NCBI RefSeq assembly: GCF_007954275.1
Contig: NZ_VOLT01000002.1
Location: 248,001 to 312,000, forward strand
Source: Colwellia demingiae
GTDB taxonomy: Bacteria; Pseudomonadota; Gammaproteobacteria; Enterobacterales; Alteromonadaceae
Length of the DNA: 64,000 bases
Reading direction: 5' to 3'
Shown here in pieces: positions 19,306 to 28,253 of the stretch. Below the pieces are notes generated by a model, which did not search any database, was not told where the DNA came from, and was given only the letters and a program-made list of their open reading frames with translations. Every line of letters begins with the position of its first letter. Within the stretch, counting starts at the first letter, position 1. Position numbers and translations under genes: made by a program.

Positions 19306-20196
19306 TTAAAGCTTTTCTACACGATACCCTTTAGCTTTCAATAATGCTAAAACACTTTTATCACCCGCTAGATGCGCGACGCCCACTAAAACAAACTCTT
19401 TATCTGTGCTTTTACCATTGCTACTAAACATGCGATCAATATGTGAGATCCACGTGTGATTTCTATCGGTTAGTAATTTTTTAAATGTTTTAGGATCATC
19501 CTTCATCGGTAAAATAGCTAAGGTATTAAGCTGCTGTTCATCACCTACTCGCCAAGCTTTAAGTAAGCCCAAAAACATCGTTTTAAAGTCTGTCATTTGC
19601 TCAAGGTTTGACTTGATGAAACGATCTTCATCGCCAATACCCATATTAGCAATCATATTCATTTGAAACTCGGCACTCTCCAAGTACGCTATGTCTTTAT
19701 TATCCCTAGTTGCTTGTTTGCTGTAGAAGATATCAACACCTTCTCCTGATAACTGTGCTTTTTGCGCTTCTAATAACGCCAACATGGTGACCAAAAAGCC
19801 AGGTTTAAAGTGTTCAAACATCACTAGATCGACACCTAAAGAAGAAACATACTGACTGAGCTTTTGTTGCGTTTTTGTTGATAAGAAACTGCTAATAGTT
19901 TTACCATTGCTATAAGTCATTTGTTGCATCATATTCAGTTGAAAGCCAGCATCACTGCCATCAGGTAATTTAGCTTCTAATACTATGCTATCGCTTTGTT
20001 TATAAGCTTCATCAAATTCTTTTGGTAATGGAAATTCTGACGGTGGTAAAATATGCACTGTACCACCGATAAAAATGTAGTCATTGCCTTTACTGACTTT
20101 CCAAACGGATGATTGTGCTTGCGCGGTTAAAGAAACAAAGCTCATTGCAATAAGTGATGCACCAATAAATAGATGCTTATAAGTACTTTTAATCAT
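19306..20196 (-). CDS. TraB/GumN-family protein
   Basis: The 296-aa product has a signal peptide (SLIAMSFVSLTAQAQ) and the opening motif FIGGTVHILPPSEFPLPKEF of the TraB/GumN (PrgY-like) family, whose conserved GxxH and late GVAHL box (FVLVGVAHLAGDKSVLALL) are both present. Relatives are thought to be metal-dependent peptidases or inhibitors, but their substrates are unknown. It is convergent with nosL and appears monocistronic. The function in the cell is not predictable from its neighbours. Confidence 0.85.
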   Translation of the reverse strand: MIKSTYKHLFIGASLIAMSFVSLTAQAQSSVWKVSKGNDYIFIGGTVHILPPSEFPLPKEFDEAYKQSDSIVLEAKLPDGSDAGFQLNMMQQMTYSNGKTISSFLSTKTQQKLSQYVSSLGVDLVMFEHFKPGFLVTMLALLEAQKAQLSGEGVDIFYSKQATRDNKDIAYLESAEFQMNMIANMGIGDEDRFIKSNLEQMTDFKTMFLGLLKAWRVGDEQQLNTLAILPMKDDPKTFKKLLTDRNHTWISHIDRMFSSNGKSTDKEFVLVGVAHLAGDKSVLALLKAKGYRVEKL

Positions 20197-20263
20197 TAAA
20201 TATCCTTATTCTTTTCTGTAAAATAATGCAGCTCAAGGTTAAAAAGCGCTGTAATCAAGCTTT

Positions 20264-20313
20264 ACCCATCAAGATACCTGTTTCGAAGAGCACTTTGAAT
20301 GGTAACGGGTATA
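20264..20313. repeat. Short hairpin repeat of the TATACCC family
   Basis: Read on the minus strand this begins TATACCCGTTACCATTCAA, nearly the same as the left end of the element at 1826 (TATACCCGTCACCAATCAA), and its two ends can pair. It is a short non-coding member of that dispersed family, sitting between the TraB/GumN gene and the lipoprotein gene. Confidence 0.6.
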
Positions 20314-20412
20314 AAACCTATAATATTGTCGGTTTCCCTGTTCAAACCTTAAGCCAGTTGTTAGGCTAGCGTTTTACTTCTAGCGCATTCTTTAGTCTGT
20401 GTTGGCTAACTT

Positions 20413-20970
20413 ATGGTATTAACATTGCCGATAAAATTACTTCTACTCTACCTACTTGTATTAAATTTATCTAGTTGTAGCTCAATGAACAACCCTGTGA
20501 CCTATCATACTAGTTTTGATTTTTCTAAAGTAAAAACCTATAGCTTTTACCCGAGTGACTCAAAATTTTTTGATAGCCAAAGCCTAAGCCATGCACAGCG
20601 AAATCGTATTGAAATAGCAATAGAAAAGAGCCTTAACGCACAAGATTTTAATTATAGTGACCTTGTGAATGCAGATATCATCGTTACCTATCACCTAGTT
20701 AAGGGTACACGTCAAGATTACCAAGATTATAATAAAGTTGTGTTATTTTGCCCGCACTGTTTAAAAGCCAATACGTGGCAACAAGACAACGATGATTGGT
20801 CTATTTATCCAGGTGGTTTGATTATTGATTTAGTCGATCCTAAACGTAATCGTTCTGTGTGGCGCAGTATATATCCTCTAGATTTCAAGCCAAAAGATAA
20901 CAGCACCACACAAAATGAAAAAACAATGGAAGCGGTTGATGTTATGCTGACTCAGTATCCTGGAAACTAA
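20413..20970 (+). CDS. DUF4136-family lipoprotein
   Basis: This 185-aa protein begins with a lipoprotein signal (IKLLLLYLLVLNLSSCSS, acylated Cys after LSS) and then VTYHTSFDFSKVKTYSFYP, the characteristic start of DUF4136. It continues with the usual IEIAIEKSLNAQDF, NADIIVTYHLV and LIIDLVDPKRNRSVWRSIY segments. The residues after the Cys (SSMNN) lack an inner-membrane retention Asp, so outer-membrane sorting is likely. No biochemical role is established for the family. A weak ribosome-binding site precedes the ATG. Confidence 0.85.
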   Translation: MVLTLPIKLLLLYLLVLNLSSCSSMNNPVTYHTSFDFSKVKTYSFYPSDSKFFDSQSLSHAQRNRIEIAIEKSLNAQDFNYSDLVNADIIVTYHLVKGTRQDYQDYNKVVLFCPHCLKANTWQQDNDDWSIYPGGLIIDLVDPKRNRSVWRSIYPLDFKPKDNSTTQNEKTMEAVDVMLTQYPGN

Positions 20971-21068
20971 AACCAACCATAAAAATATTTATTTATCCCA
21001 AGCTCTATTCAAGGCGCTTTTACCGATTTATAATGCCCCATTAAATAACATAAGAATTTTACCCATAT

Positions 21069-21392
21069 ATGAACTACCCAGATGACGAAACAGGCCAAGT
21101 ATTAGCCGAAATGCACCAAGCAGGTATAGACTTGAGCCAATCACATGATGTGGTATTTTTTCATTTGTTTGAGAAAGAAAGCCAGGCACAGGCTATGGTC
21201 CAACATTTAAAAGAACACTTGCCCGAAGTAAAATGCAACTTACACCCAGATGAAACCCCTAATGTTTGGGATGTAGATTGTACCGTTGTTATGACGCCAT
21301 CACATGAAGCGATTGTTAAACAAGAAGAAGCTTTTGATAAAATCGTTACCCAGTTTTCTGGTTATACCGATGGCTGGGGGATTGAAGCTTAA
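21069..21392 (+). CDS. RraB-like protein (possible ribonuclease E regulator)
   Basis: This 107-aa cytoplasmic protein opens YPDDETGQVLAEMHQAGIDL and ends FSGYTDGWGIEA, which match the start and end signatures of the RraB/YjgD domain, and has the acidic middle expected (HPDETPNVWDVDCTVVM). RraB binds RNase E and alters mRNA decay in E. coli; it is shorter here than the E. coli protein and lacks its acidic C-terminal extension, so inhibition of RNase E is only an inference. It lies 23 bp upstream of the acyltransferase gene and may share its message. Confidence 0.8.
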   Translation: MNYPDDETGQVLAEMHQAGIDLSQSHDVVFFHLFEKESQAQAMVQHLKEHLPEVKCNLHPDETPNVWDVDCTVVMTPSHEAIVKQEEAFDKIVTQFSGYTDGWGIEA

Positions 21393-21414
21393 TTATCGCT
21401 TCACAATAATACTC

Positions 21415-22071
21415 ATGTTTAGCTTTTATCTAAAAAAATACTCTATGTATGTCTTCATAGCTGCCGAGTCTGTTGCACTCTCTCTGTGTAAACGCCACGG
21501 TGCTATGTTCAATCGTTTTCGCCAATTTTTTGTTGTTAGGATTGTGCGCAGTGTTGGTGCTCGAGTGAACCTTACTGGCACTATCGACGCCGATACCGAT
21601 ATTTTAATTGTTAATCATCAAAGTATGTTTGATATATTCTCTCTTGAAGAAGCCGTAGGCTTGGATACTCGTTTTATCGGTAGAACCGGTATTATGGATA
21701 AATGGCCCGTTTCTCGAATTGTCGATAGGGTTGGCCATATTACCGTCGATCAAAAAGACAGTCGTGCCATCATCAAGTTATTAAAAGACGTAAAAATTTG
21801 CAAAGGTAAAAAGGTCATCATCTTTCCTGAAGGAACACGCTCACAATCAGGAAAAATTGAACCTTTTGAAGCAGGTGCAAAATTACTGGTTGAAAAGCTT
21901 AAGCTGAAAGCGCAACCCGTTGTTATTAAAAACATATTAGATATTTATAACGAGTCAGATAAAACAGCTACTTCAGGTACCATTGAGATAGAAGCTTTAC
22001 CTGCAGTCACCATTACTGATAATTGGTACGAAGACATACAACAACAAATGAACAAAACGTTTAGCAAATAA
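21415..22071 (+). CDS. 1-acyl-sn-glycerol-3-phosphate acyltransferase (PlsC family)
   Basis: The enzyme acylates lysophosphatidic acid in phospholipid synthesis at the inner membrane. The motifs are clear: NHQSMFD (the H-x4-D catalytic box), FIGRTGIMDKWPV, FPEGTRSQSG and a late QPVVI. I start it at ATG 21415 (218 aa), after the stop of the RraB-like gene; the frame extends further upstream but overlaps that gene, and ATG 21445 is another option. Several plsC paralogues are usual in this group, so this one may have a special acyl or substrate preference. Confidence 0.85.
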   Translation: MFSFYLKKYSMYVFIAAESVALSLCKRHGAMFNRFRQFFVVRIVRSVGARVNLTGTIDADTDILIVNHQSMFDIFSLEEAVGLDTRFIGRTGIMDKWPVSRIVDRVGHITVDQKDSRAIIKLLKDVKICKGKKVIIFPEGTRSQSGKIEPFEAGAKLLVEKLKLKAQPVVIKNILDIYNESDKTATSGTIEIEALPAVTITDNWYEDIQQQMNKTFSK

Positions 22072-22214
22072 CTTACAGCATCGGCTAATTAGCCATCAGA
22101 CCCACTAATTGCGGCAATATGTCACACTACGTAATTGTTTGTAACTGATAAAATCTCGGCACCTTTTTAACTCGTTACAACAACGAGTTGTTATACCTAG
22201 CTTGGTGCTTCCCA

Positions 22215-24878
22215 ATGAAAAAATCCCTCTTATTTACCGCTATATTTATGGCGTTCAACAGCCCTCATATTTATGCTAATGAGCTTGAGCAAAATTTAGC
22301 GGAAGAAATTGAAAAAATATCCATTACCGGTTCTCATATCAAACGAGCAGATTTTGAAACAGCCAGCCCTATTAGTGTTCTCACTGCCGAACAAATAGCA
22401 CTTACCGGCATAGTCAATGTCGAAGACTTATTACAACGTATGCCTTTTTCAGCCGGTGTTGCTGGTAATGCCACTAACGCTTACTGGACCAGTGGCGGTT
22501 ATGGTACTGCGCAAGTCAATTTACGTGGTATGGGTATTAAACGGACGCTGGTATTACTTAACGGTAGACGCATGGTTAATGGGGGCACTGGCGCAAATAG
22601 TTCAGTAGATCTGAACACGATTCCCACCGGGTTGATCGAGCGTATCGATATTCTAAAAGATGGCGCTTCTGCCATTTATGGTGCAGATGCAGTAGCTGGT
22701 GTGGTTAATATCATTACCAAGAATGATCTTGAAGGTGCTACTTTTACTGCAAAAGCGGGCGCATCTGATGAAGGTGATGGCGAACATCAAGAGCTCAGTT
22801 TAAACATTGGATCTTCATTTGACCGTGGTAATTTTGTTTTTAGTGCTAATTACGTAAACACTGAGGCGGTCAGACAATCAGATAGAATTGATTGTGCAAA
22901 AAAAGAAATTGTTAACGATGATGGCACCAGCCAACTAGCTTGTTTTGGTAGCTCCTCTACCGAGGGTGGACGTGCATTATTGGCTGATGGCCAAAGTGTG
23001 CAATTTAATCAAAATCCTCAAGGTGATGGTAATAGCTATGAAACTTACGACAGTAATAAGCATGCTTTTACTTGGATACCTTACTTAAATGCAGTTAGTC
23101 CGAGTAAACGGATTAACTTGGCGACAACGCTCAATTATCAATTAACAGACCAAATTAATTTATTTACCGAAGCCATGTATAGCAATCGCCAATCTGAACA
23201 GATTGTTACACCTCGAAGCATTGGTGGCATTATGGTGTCCAAGGATTTTGCTTATAATCCAACAGGACAAGATCTTGAGCTAACAAAACGTCGTAATACC
23301 GAACTGGGCGCACCTTTCTTTTTTCAAGAAACTGATACTACACGCCTTGTTTTAGGGCTTAATGGTGAGTTCAGTAACGACTGGCACTGGGATATGGCTT
23401 ACAACTATAGCCGTAATACTGGTAACGATGGCTGGACCTTCGATTTAGATAAGGAAAGAGCGAGCCAGACCCTTGATGAGAACGTTTGTAGCGCTGATGC
23501 TGGTGCGAGCATTCCTTGTGGTGATTGGTTTGGTGTCGGTGAGTTAAGTCCAGAGGTTATTGATTACGTTAAATATCGTCGTGAAGGTAATGGCGGCAAT
23601 GAACTCAAATCATTTACTTTAAATTTAACGGGTGACATTACTCAATTACCTGCGGGTACCCTAGCCTTTGCGACAGGAATTGAAAGTAGATACGAAAGTG
23701 GCTGGCGTAATCCAGATTCAACTGTATTACGTAATGGTGGAGAAGATAGCATTAATGGCCATTATAACGTCAATGAAGTCTACGCTGAATTTTCGATTCC
23801 TTTACTCGCTGGCTTACCCTTTGTTAAATCACTTAATGCTGAAGTAGCCACTCGCTATGCTGATTACAGTACCTTTGGCGATAAGACCACTTACAAAATT
23901 GGCTTAACTTGGCAAATTGTTGATAGTTTAATGTTGCGTGGTGTTAAATCGACCGCCTTTAGAGTGCCGATGTTAACCGAGCAGTTTGGTGGCACCAACT
24001 CTGAAAATCTTCGCACTATTGACCCCTGTGAAAATGCCACGGGTACCATTGCAGCTAATTGTTTAGCTGATGGTGTCGCTGTTGATTTTGTGCAAGATGG
24101 TACTACGGTATTAACCGCTGTCGGCGGTAATCCTGAAGTAGAGCCCGAGTCTGCTGAAACATTAACATTAGGCGTGGTATGGCAAGCAAGTTTTGTTGAG
24201 GGATTATCGGCAACCATTGACTATTTTGATATAGAAGTTGAAGAAGCTATTACCTCGGTCAATGGCTCTGATGTACTTAAACTTTGTTATAGCGACCCTG
24301 TTGCCTACAGTGAGTATTGTAATAGCTTTGAGCGCCATAGTATTAGTAAACAGGTGACTACACTTAATCAACGTCCTGTTAATGCGGCTTGGGAGAAAGT
24401 CAGCGGGCTAGACTTCAACGTGCAATACCAAGGGTCGCTGTTTAATTTAACAACCAAGGTTGATTTAGAGGCAACTCATCTACTTAATCATGAGAATAAG
24501 CCATTACCAGGACAAGCAACCCATGAATTATTAGGCCTTATTACCGAAGATCAAGGCAGTTATACCGAGTGGCGCGCTAATCTAGGCTTTACCGTACAGG
24601 CAGAGGATTGGGGCACTTATTATGCCATTCGCTACATTGGTACCGCGGATGATGCCAATGGCGGCGGTCCTATTGGTAGTTCGGTGCCCAGTATTTTTTA
24701 TCATGATATTCAAGGCAGTTATTATTTAACTGACGATGTCAGCCTATCTGCAGGTATCGATAATATATTTGATAAAAAGGCACCGTTCTTAACTTCATGG
24801 AATGATGCTAATACTGATGTGATGACGTATGACTTACATGGCCGACGTGGTTATGTGAAGGTCTCTGTTAGCTTTTAG
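22215..24878 (+). CDS. TonB-dependent outer-membrane receptor
   Basis: This 887-aa receptor has a signal peptide (MKKSLLFTAIFMAFNSPHIYANE), a TonB-box-like segment (EKISITGSHIKRAD), a plug domain (SPISVLTAEQIALTGIVNVEDLLQ, RIDILKDGASAIYGADAVAGVVNII) and a 22-strand barrel ending in an aromatic-terminal strand (RRGYVKVSVSF). The start at 22215 gives a proper signal peptide; the frame extends 9 codons further upstream without improving it. The type resembles Alteromonadales receptors for complex organic substrates rather than a defined siderophore receptor. No transporter or enzyme is adjacent, so the substrate cannot be inferred. A strong terminator follows. Confidence 0.9.
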   Translation: MKKSLLFTAIFMAFNSPHIYANELEQNLAEEIEKISITGSHIKRADFETASPISVLTAEQIALTGIVNVEDLLQRMPFSAGVAGNATNAYWTSGGYGTAQVNLRGMGIKRTLVLLNGRRMVNGGTGANSSVDLNTIPTGLIERIDILKDGASAIYGADAVAGVVNIITKNDLEGATFTAKAGASDEGDGEHQELSLNIGSSFDRGNFVFSANYVNTEAVRQSDRIDCAKKEIVNDDGTSQLACFGSSSTEGGRALLADGQSVQFNQNPQGDGNSYETYDSNKHAFTWIPYLNAVSPSKRINLATTLNYQLTDQINLFTEAMYSNRQSEQIVTPRSIGGIMVSKDFAYNPTGQDLELTKRRNTELGAPFFFQETDTTRLVLGLNGEFSNDWHWDMAYNYSRNTGNDGWTFDLDKERASQTLDENVCSADAGASIPCGDWFGVGELSPEVIDYVKYRREGNGGNELKSFTLNLTGDITQLPAGTLAFATGIESRYESGWRNPDSTVLRNGGEDSINGHYNVNEVYAEFSIPLLAGLPFVKSLNAEVATRYADYSTFGDKTTYKIGLTWQIVDSLMLRGVKSTAFRVPMLTEQFGGTNSENLRTIDPCENATGTIAANCLADGVAVDFVQDGTTVLTAVGGNPEVEPESAETLTLGVVWQASFVEGLSATIDYFDIEVEEAITSVNGSDVLKLCYSDPVAYSEYCNSFERHSISKQVTTLNQRPVNAAWEKVSGLDFNVQYQGSLFNLTTKVDLEATHLLNHENKPLPGQATHELLGLITEDQGSYTEWRANLGFTVQAEDWGTYYAIRYIGTADDANGGGPIGSSVPSIFYHDIQGSYYLTDDVSLSAGIDNIFDKKAPFLTSWNDANTDVMTYDLHGRRGYVKVSVSF

Positions 24879-24910
24879 CCTTTGATGAGGCAACATTAGC
24901 ATTTATGATG

Positions 24911-24946
24911 AAATCCAGTACTTATTGATAGTACTGGATTTTTTAC
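24911..24946 (+). terminator. Terminator of the TonB receptor gene
   Basis: AAATCCAGTAC (24911-24921) and GTACTGGATTT (24931-24941) form a perfect 11-bp stem followed by a T-run. Confidence 0.92.
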
Positions 24947-25001
24947 TTTTAATTACATGATATGAGGAATCAGATAGAGAGTTTGTAAAGCGGTAATTTT
25001 A

Positions 25002-25658
25002 TTATTTCTCTATAGTTTTATCTTTACCTTTATCTTTTTTTGGCTTTTCAACAATATGAAAAGCCGGTAATGAAACATGCCAATAGATAGCAGCTAAGCG
25101 TAGGGCCAATGCTGCAGAAATTGAGACAATCATCGCGTTAGTATCATTCCAATTTAACCCATGCAATATAATAAATAAACTACCACCTAACATGGCCGCC
25201 AGCGCATAAATTTCTTCACGTAAAATCATCGGAATTACATTACATAAAACATCTCGAATCATACCGCCAGCAATACCCGTAATAGTACCTAATACAACAG
25301 CCACCGGGATTGGTGCGCCCAAATATAACGCTTTTTGCGTGCCTAAAACGGCGAACAAGGCTAAACCTAATGCATCGGCAATGAGCAAGAAACGCTTAGG
25401 GATCCGTTTTGGTTGTCTTATGAGTACGATGGTGAGTATCGCTGTCACTAAAATAACATAGAGGTAATAGGGTTTTTCCACCCAAAAGACTGGCGTTTGT
25501 AAAATGACATCGCGAATGGTACCGCCACCTACAGCCGTAACTGAGGCCAACACAACGACACCAAAAGGATCAAGTTGATAGCGCCCTGCCATAAGCGCCC
25601 CTGATAAAGCAAAAACAATAACGCCAAAAATATCTAAATAAAATAAAAAGTCATTCAT
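25002..25658 (-). CDS. TRIC/UPF0126-family membrane channel (YadS-like)
   Basis: This 218-aa protein has seven hydrophobic segments in two internal repeats, each opening with a glycine-rich motif (VFALSGALMAGRYQLDPFG; LFAVLGTQKAL) and carrying the GGGTIRDVIL / GGMIRDVLC signature. Bacterial members form trimeric cation channels structurally related to animal TRIC channels. A lysine-rich tail (KPKKDKGKDKTIEK) ends the protein. It is the last gene of an mtnN-cbiB-TRIC run, in the position yadS holds after mtnN-btuF in E. coli. Confidence 0.88.
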   Translation of the reverse strand: MNDFLFYLDIFGVIVFALSGALMAGRYQLDPFGVVVLASVTAVGGGTIRDVILQTPVFWVEKPYYLYVILVTAILTIVLIRQPKRIPKRFLLIADALGLALFAVLGTQKALYLGAPIPVAVVLGTITGIAGGMIRDVLCNVIPMILREEIYALAAMLGGSLFIILHGLNWNDTNAMIVSISAALALRLAAIYWHVSLPAFHIVEKPKKDKGKDKTIEK

Positions 25659-25688
25659 GTAAAGTCCAAATCAACAAAGGGGTTAGCT

Positions 25689-26648
25689 TTACGTGACTAA
25701 CTGCCAGCATAGAGCTGACAGCGCGAGTAAAAATAAACTGCTATAGATAGTGAAATTAACTTTTCGGCTTGCTTTAATAATATCGCGTGGCTCTGGTTGC
25801 TTGCCAAGATCATTAAAGGCGGCCTTACGTAATTTTTCGCCTTGATACATAGCGACTCCGCCGAGTCTCACGGTAAGCGAAAAAGCATGTACCGCTATAA
25901 AAAAATCATTATTGAGCTTAAAGAAGTGGCCTCGTGTTAAGCGCCAAAATAATAAACTGCCCTGCCCTACAGTACTTAGTAATATCAATAATGCCATTAA
26001 CCGGCTAGGTAACCATTGAATAAGCTGGGTAAACAGCTGGCTGTAAAAGCCAAAATGTTTATATTGCCCTAATTTAGTGTTCCAACAATAGTGCATTTCT
26101 AACATTAATCGGTAGCTAAGAGCCGCTAACGGGCCAAAGGTAATAAAGAGGAAGCTAACCACATAAATTTGCTGCAAACTGCGAAGTAGGTGCATTTCAA
26201 TAGCCGCTTTACTTAACCCCACTGGTGAGAGTTGATCTGTTTCTCGCAAGAGTAGTGGCTTGAGGGTTTGCTTTGCCAAATAGTTTTTTTTAGCAACTAA
26301 AGCTTGTGCAATACCTATGTTTACCTGCCCTAGATTGAGGCTGCCTAGGGCAAGATAAAGTAATAACCCTTGCCACAGGTAATCAACCGCAATAAAGTCA
26401 GCGAAGAGCCATAAAATAATAACTATCGGTACCAAAGTGACTAATAGCGCTAATAAACCAGCGATGATTTGATGTTGAGTACTATTTTTACTGTTATTAA
26501 CTTTATTACCTAACTGTAAGCAATAAAATTGGAAAAAACGTAGTGGCTCATGAGCAATGAAATGGCTAACTAAGGACTTAATGATCAGCACTACCATGAG
26601 AATTAACACATGATTAGTAAAAGGCACTAACTCGGTGAGTACTGTCAT
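25689..26648 (-). CDS. CbiB/CobD-like cobalamin biosynthesis membrane protein
   Basis: This 319-aa polytopic protein has the CbiB-type layout: an N-terminal span, a helical region with LNLGQVNIGIAQALVAKKNYLAK, the conserved LSPVGLSKAAIEMHLLRSLQQ segment, and late GGVAMYQGEKLRK. Family members attach aminopropanol phosphate to cobyric acid, a late step of cobalamin synthesis or salvage. The sequence is divergent and no other cob genes are nearby, so the activity should be treated as probable only. It sits 46 bp after mtnN and 30 bp before the TRIC gene, in the slot that the cobalamin-binding gene btuF occupies in E. coli. Confidence 0.75.
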   Translation of the reverse strand: MTVLTELVPFTNHVLILMVVLIIKSLVSHFIAHEPLRFFQFYCLQLGNKVNNSKNSTQHQIIAGLLALLVTLVPIVIILWLFADFIAVDYLWQGLLLYLALGSLNLGQVNIGIAQALVAKKNYLAKQTLKPLLLRETDQLSPVGLSKAAIEMHLLRSLQQIYVVSFLFITFGPLAALSYRLMLEMHYCWNTKLGQYKHFGFYSQLFTQLIQWLPSRLMALLILLSTVGQGSLLFWRLTRGHFFKLNNDFFIAVHAFSLTVRLGGVAMYQGEKLRKAAFNDLGKQPEPRDIIKASRKVNFTIYSSLFLLALSALCWQLVT

Positions 26649-26694
26649 TAATTATCCCTTTTCAGTTGCCAACTTCTAGTTTTAAGTAACGTGC

Positions 26695-27426
26695 TTAGGC
26701 TGCGCTAAGTGCTTTACCTTTAAGTTGTTCTAACATATTTAGTACGAGTTGCGATGAGTTGACCGCCGCTGTTTCTAAATACTCTTCAAAGGTATGTGGT
26801 GATTCTTTACCAGCAATATCAGAAAGCGAGCGAATAACAACAAAAGGAGTTTTAAGCTGTAAACACGCTTGTGCTATCGCAGCACCTTCCATTTCAACCG
26901 CTGCCATAGTGGGGAAATTAGCACGTGCTTTGGCGACATCTTCTTCTTTAGTCATGAAAGTATCACCTGTAGTGATCAACCCTGTTACCGCTTTAATGCT
27001 CTGCCCAGCTGTTTGGCTTAATTGTTCAATGCCTTTTTTTGCTGCTGCCACTAAATCTCCATGTGGCATAAATGCCGCAGGATTGGCTGGTAATTGGCCA
27101 ACTTCATAGCCAAAGGCAGTAAGGTCTACATCGTGATAGCGAACTTCTGAGCTCACGACAATATCTCCCACTTTTAAGGTCGCATCGAAGCCACCAGCAG
27201 AGCCAGTGTTAACAACATAATCAACCTGAAAACGGTCAATTAATATCGCGGTTGCTAACGCCGCAGCTACTTTGCCGATACCTGATTGAACAATAACAAC
27301 ATCACTACCGTCTAATTGACCTTGATGAAAAGTGTAACCTGCATGGTCGGTGCTTTTGGCATCGGTTAATTTTGCTTTTAAAATGGCAACTTCTGGCTCC
27401 ATTGCGCCAATAATTCCTGCTTTCAT
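26695..27426 (-). CDS. mtnN: 5'-Methylthioadenosine/S-adenosylhomocysteine nucleosidase
   Basis: The enzyme cleaves MTA and SAH to adenine and the thioribose compound, clearing inhibitors of SAM chemistry and feeding AI-2 formation. The 243-aa sequence shows the family start (MKAGIIGAMEPEVAILKAKL), QSGIGKVAAALATAILID, the TGSAGGFD loop, the purine-ribose box VEMEGAAIAQAC near residue 175, and the catalytic Asp in SLSDIAGKES. It leads the mtnN-cbiB-TRIC run. Confidence 0.96.
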   Translation of the reverse strand: MKAGIIGAMEPEVAILKAKLTDAKSTDHAGYTFHQGQLDGSDVVIVQSGIGKVAAALATAILIDRFQVDYVVNTGSAGGFDATLKVGDIVVSSEVRYHDVDLTAFGYEVGQLPANPAAFMPHGDLVAAAKKGIEQLSQTAGQSIKAVTGLITTGDTFMTKEEDVAKARANFPTMAAVEMEGAAIAQACLQLKTPFVVIRSLSDIAGKESPHTFEEYLETAAVNSSQLVLNMLEQLKGKALSAA

Positions 27427-27503
27427 GATAATTCCTAACTGTGTTTAATTTAATTAAGCAGATGATATCTGCTCATATCACTATGACAAGGTCATAGCTT
27501 GTT

Positions 27504-28253
27504 TTATGCATATTCCTGCAAACCGTAGAAAATCAAATTATCGATAAATTGGATGTTTTCTACCGCAACGGTAATTCCAGTTGTCTGTGCTAACAATAAC
27601 GTTGTTAATGCCTTACCATCGCCACCTGTCAATATAATGCGATTAATATCACCTAATTGCTTTGCTTGTTCAATTGCTTGTTCAACCATACCCAAAGTTG
27701 CTGCCCAACAAGCGTTATTGACATTATCAGTTGTGTTAGCGCCAAATGCTAAGCTAGGCATTACTTTGCTTTTTGCATGAACCAAAGTGCTATGGCTTAA
27801 AATACTAGTAAACAGTGCGTTAATACCCGCTAATATCCAACCACCTTGGTGCTGACCATTACTTGCCAATAAATCAACAGTGGTCGCAGTGCCTGCATCT
27901 ATTATTAATACATTTTCCTGTGGGTAAAGATGCATAGTCCCTAATAGGGCGAGCCAGCGATCTATGCCTAGGGTTGTTGGCTCTTGATACGCTGAAATCA
28001 ACGCGTTTTTTTGCTGTTCACTGTGCACTTGTTTATAGCTAATTTTTTCTCTTGCACACCAAGTAGCAAGTTCATCGGTTAATGCCGACTTAGCCACATT
28101 GGCAACTATTAACTGGCTAGCTTGGCTGAAGTATTTTGTAAAATATTTTGCAGAAAATTCATTATTATTTAACTGCGTAGTCGCTGATAACTCACCATTA
28201 ATGAGCTGCACATATTTCGTTCGGCTATTGCCGATATCAATTAATAGGATCAT
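27504..28253 (-). CDS. coaX: Type III pantothenate kinase
   Basis: This cytoplasmic enzyme carries out the first committed step of CoA synthesis. The 249-aa product has the acetate-kinase-superfamily phosphate motifs DIGNSRTK (near residue 6), LGIDRWLALLG and DAGTATTVDLL, then LTGGDG, all diagnostic of CoaX rather than CoaA. Its ATG overlaps the birA stop by 4 bp, so it is translationally coupled; E. coli has the unrelated kinase coaA next to birA, so this is the same pathway slot filled by another kinase family. Confidence 0.95.
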   Translation of the reverse strand: MILLIDIGNSRTKYVQLINGELSATTQLNNNEFSAKYFTKYFSQASQLIVANVAKSALTDELATWCAREKISYKQVHSEQQKNALISAYQEPTTLGIDRWLALLGTMHLYPQENVLIIDAGTATTVDLLASNGQHQGGWILAGINALFTSILSHSTLVHAKSKVMPSLAFGANTTDNVNNACWAATLGMVEQAIEQAKQLGDINRIILTGGDGKALTTLLLAQTTGITVAVENIQFIDNLIFYGLQEYA

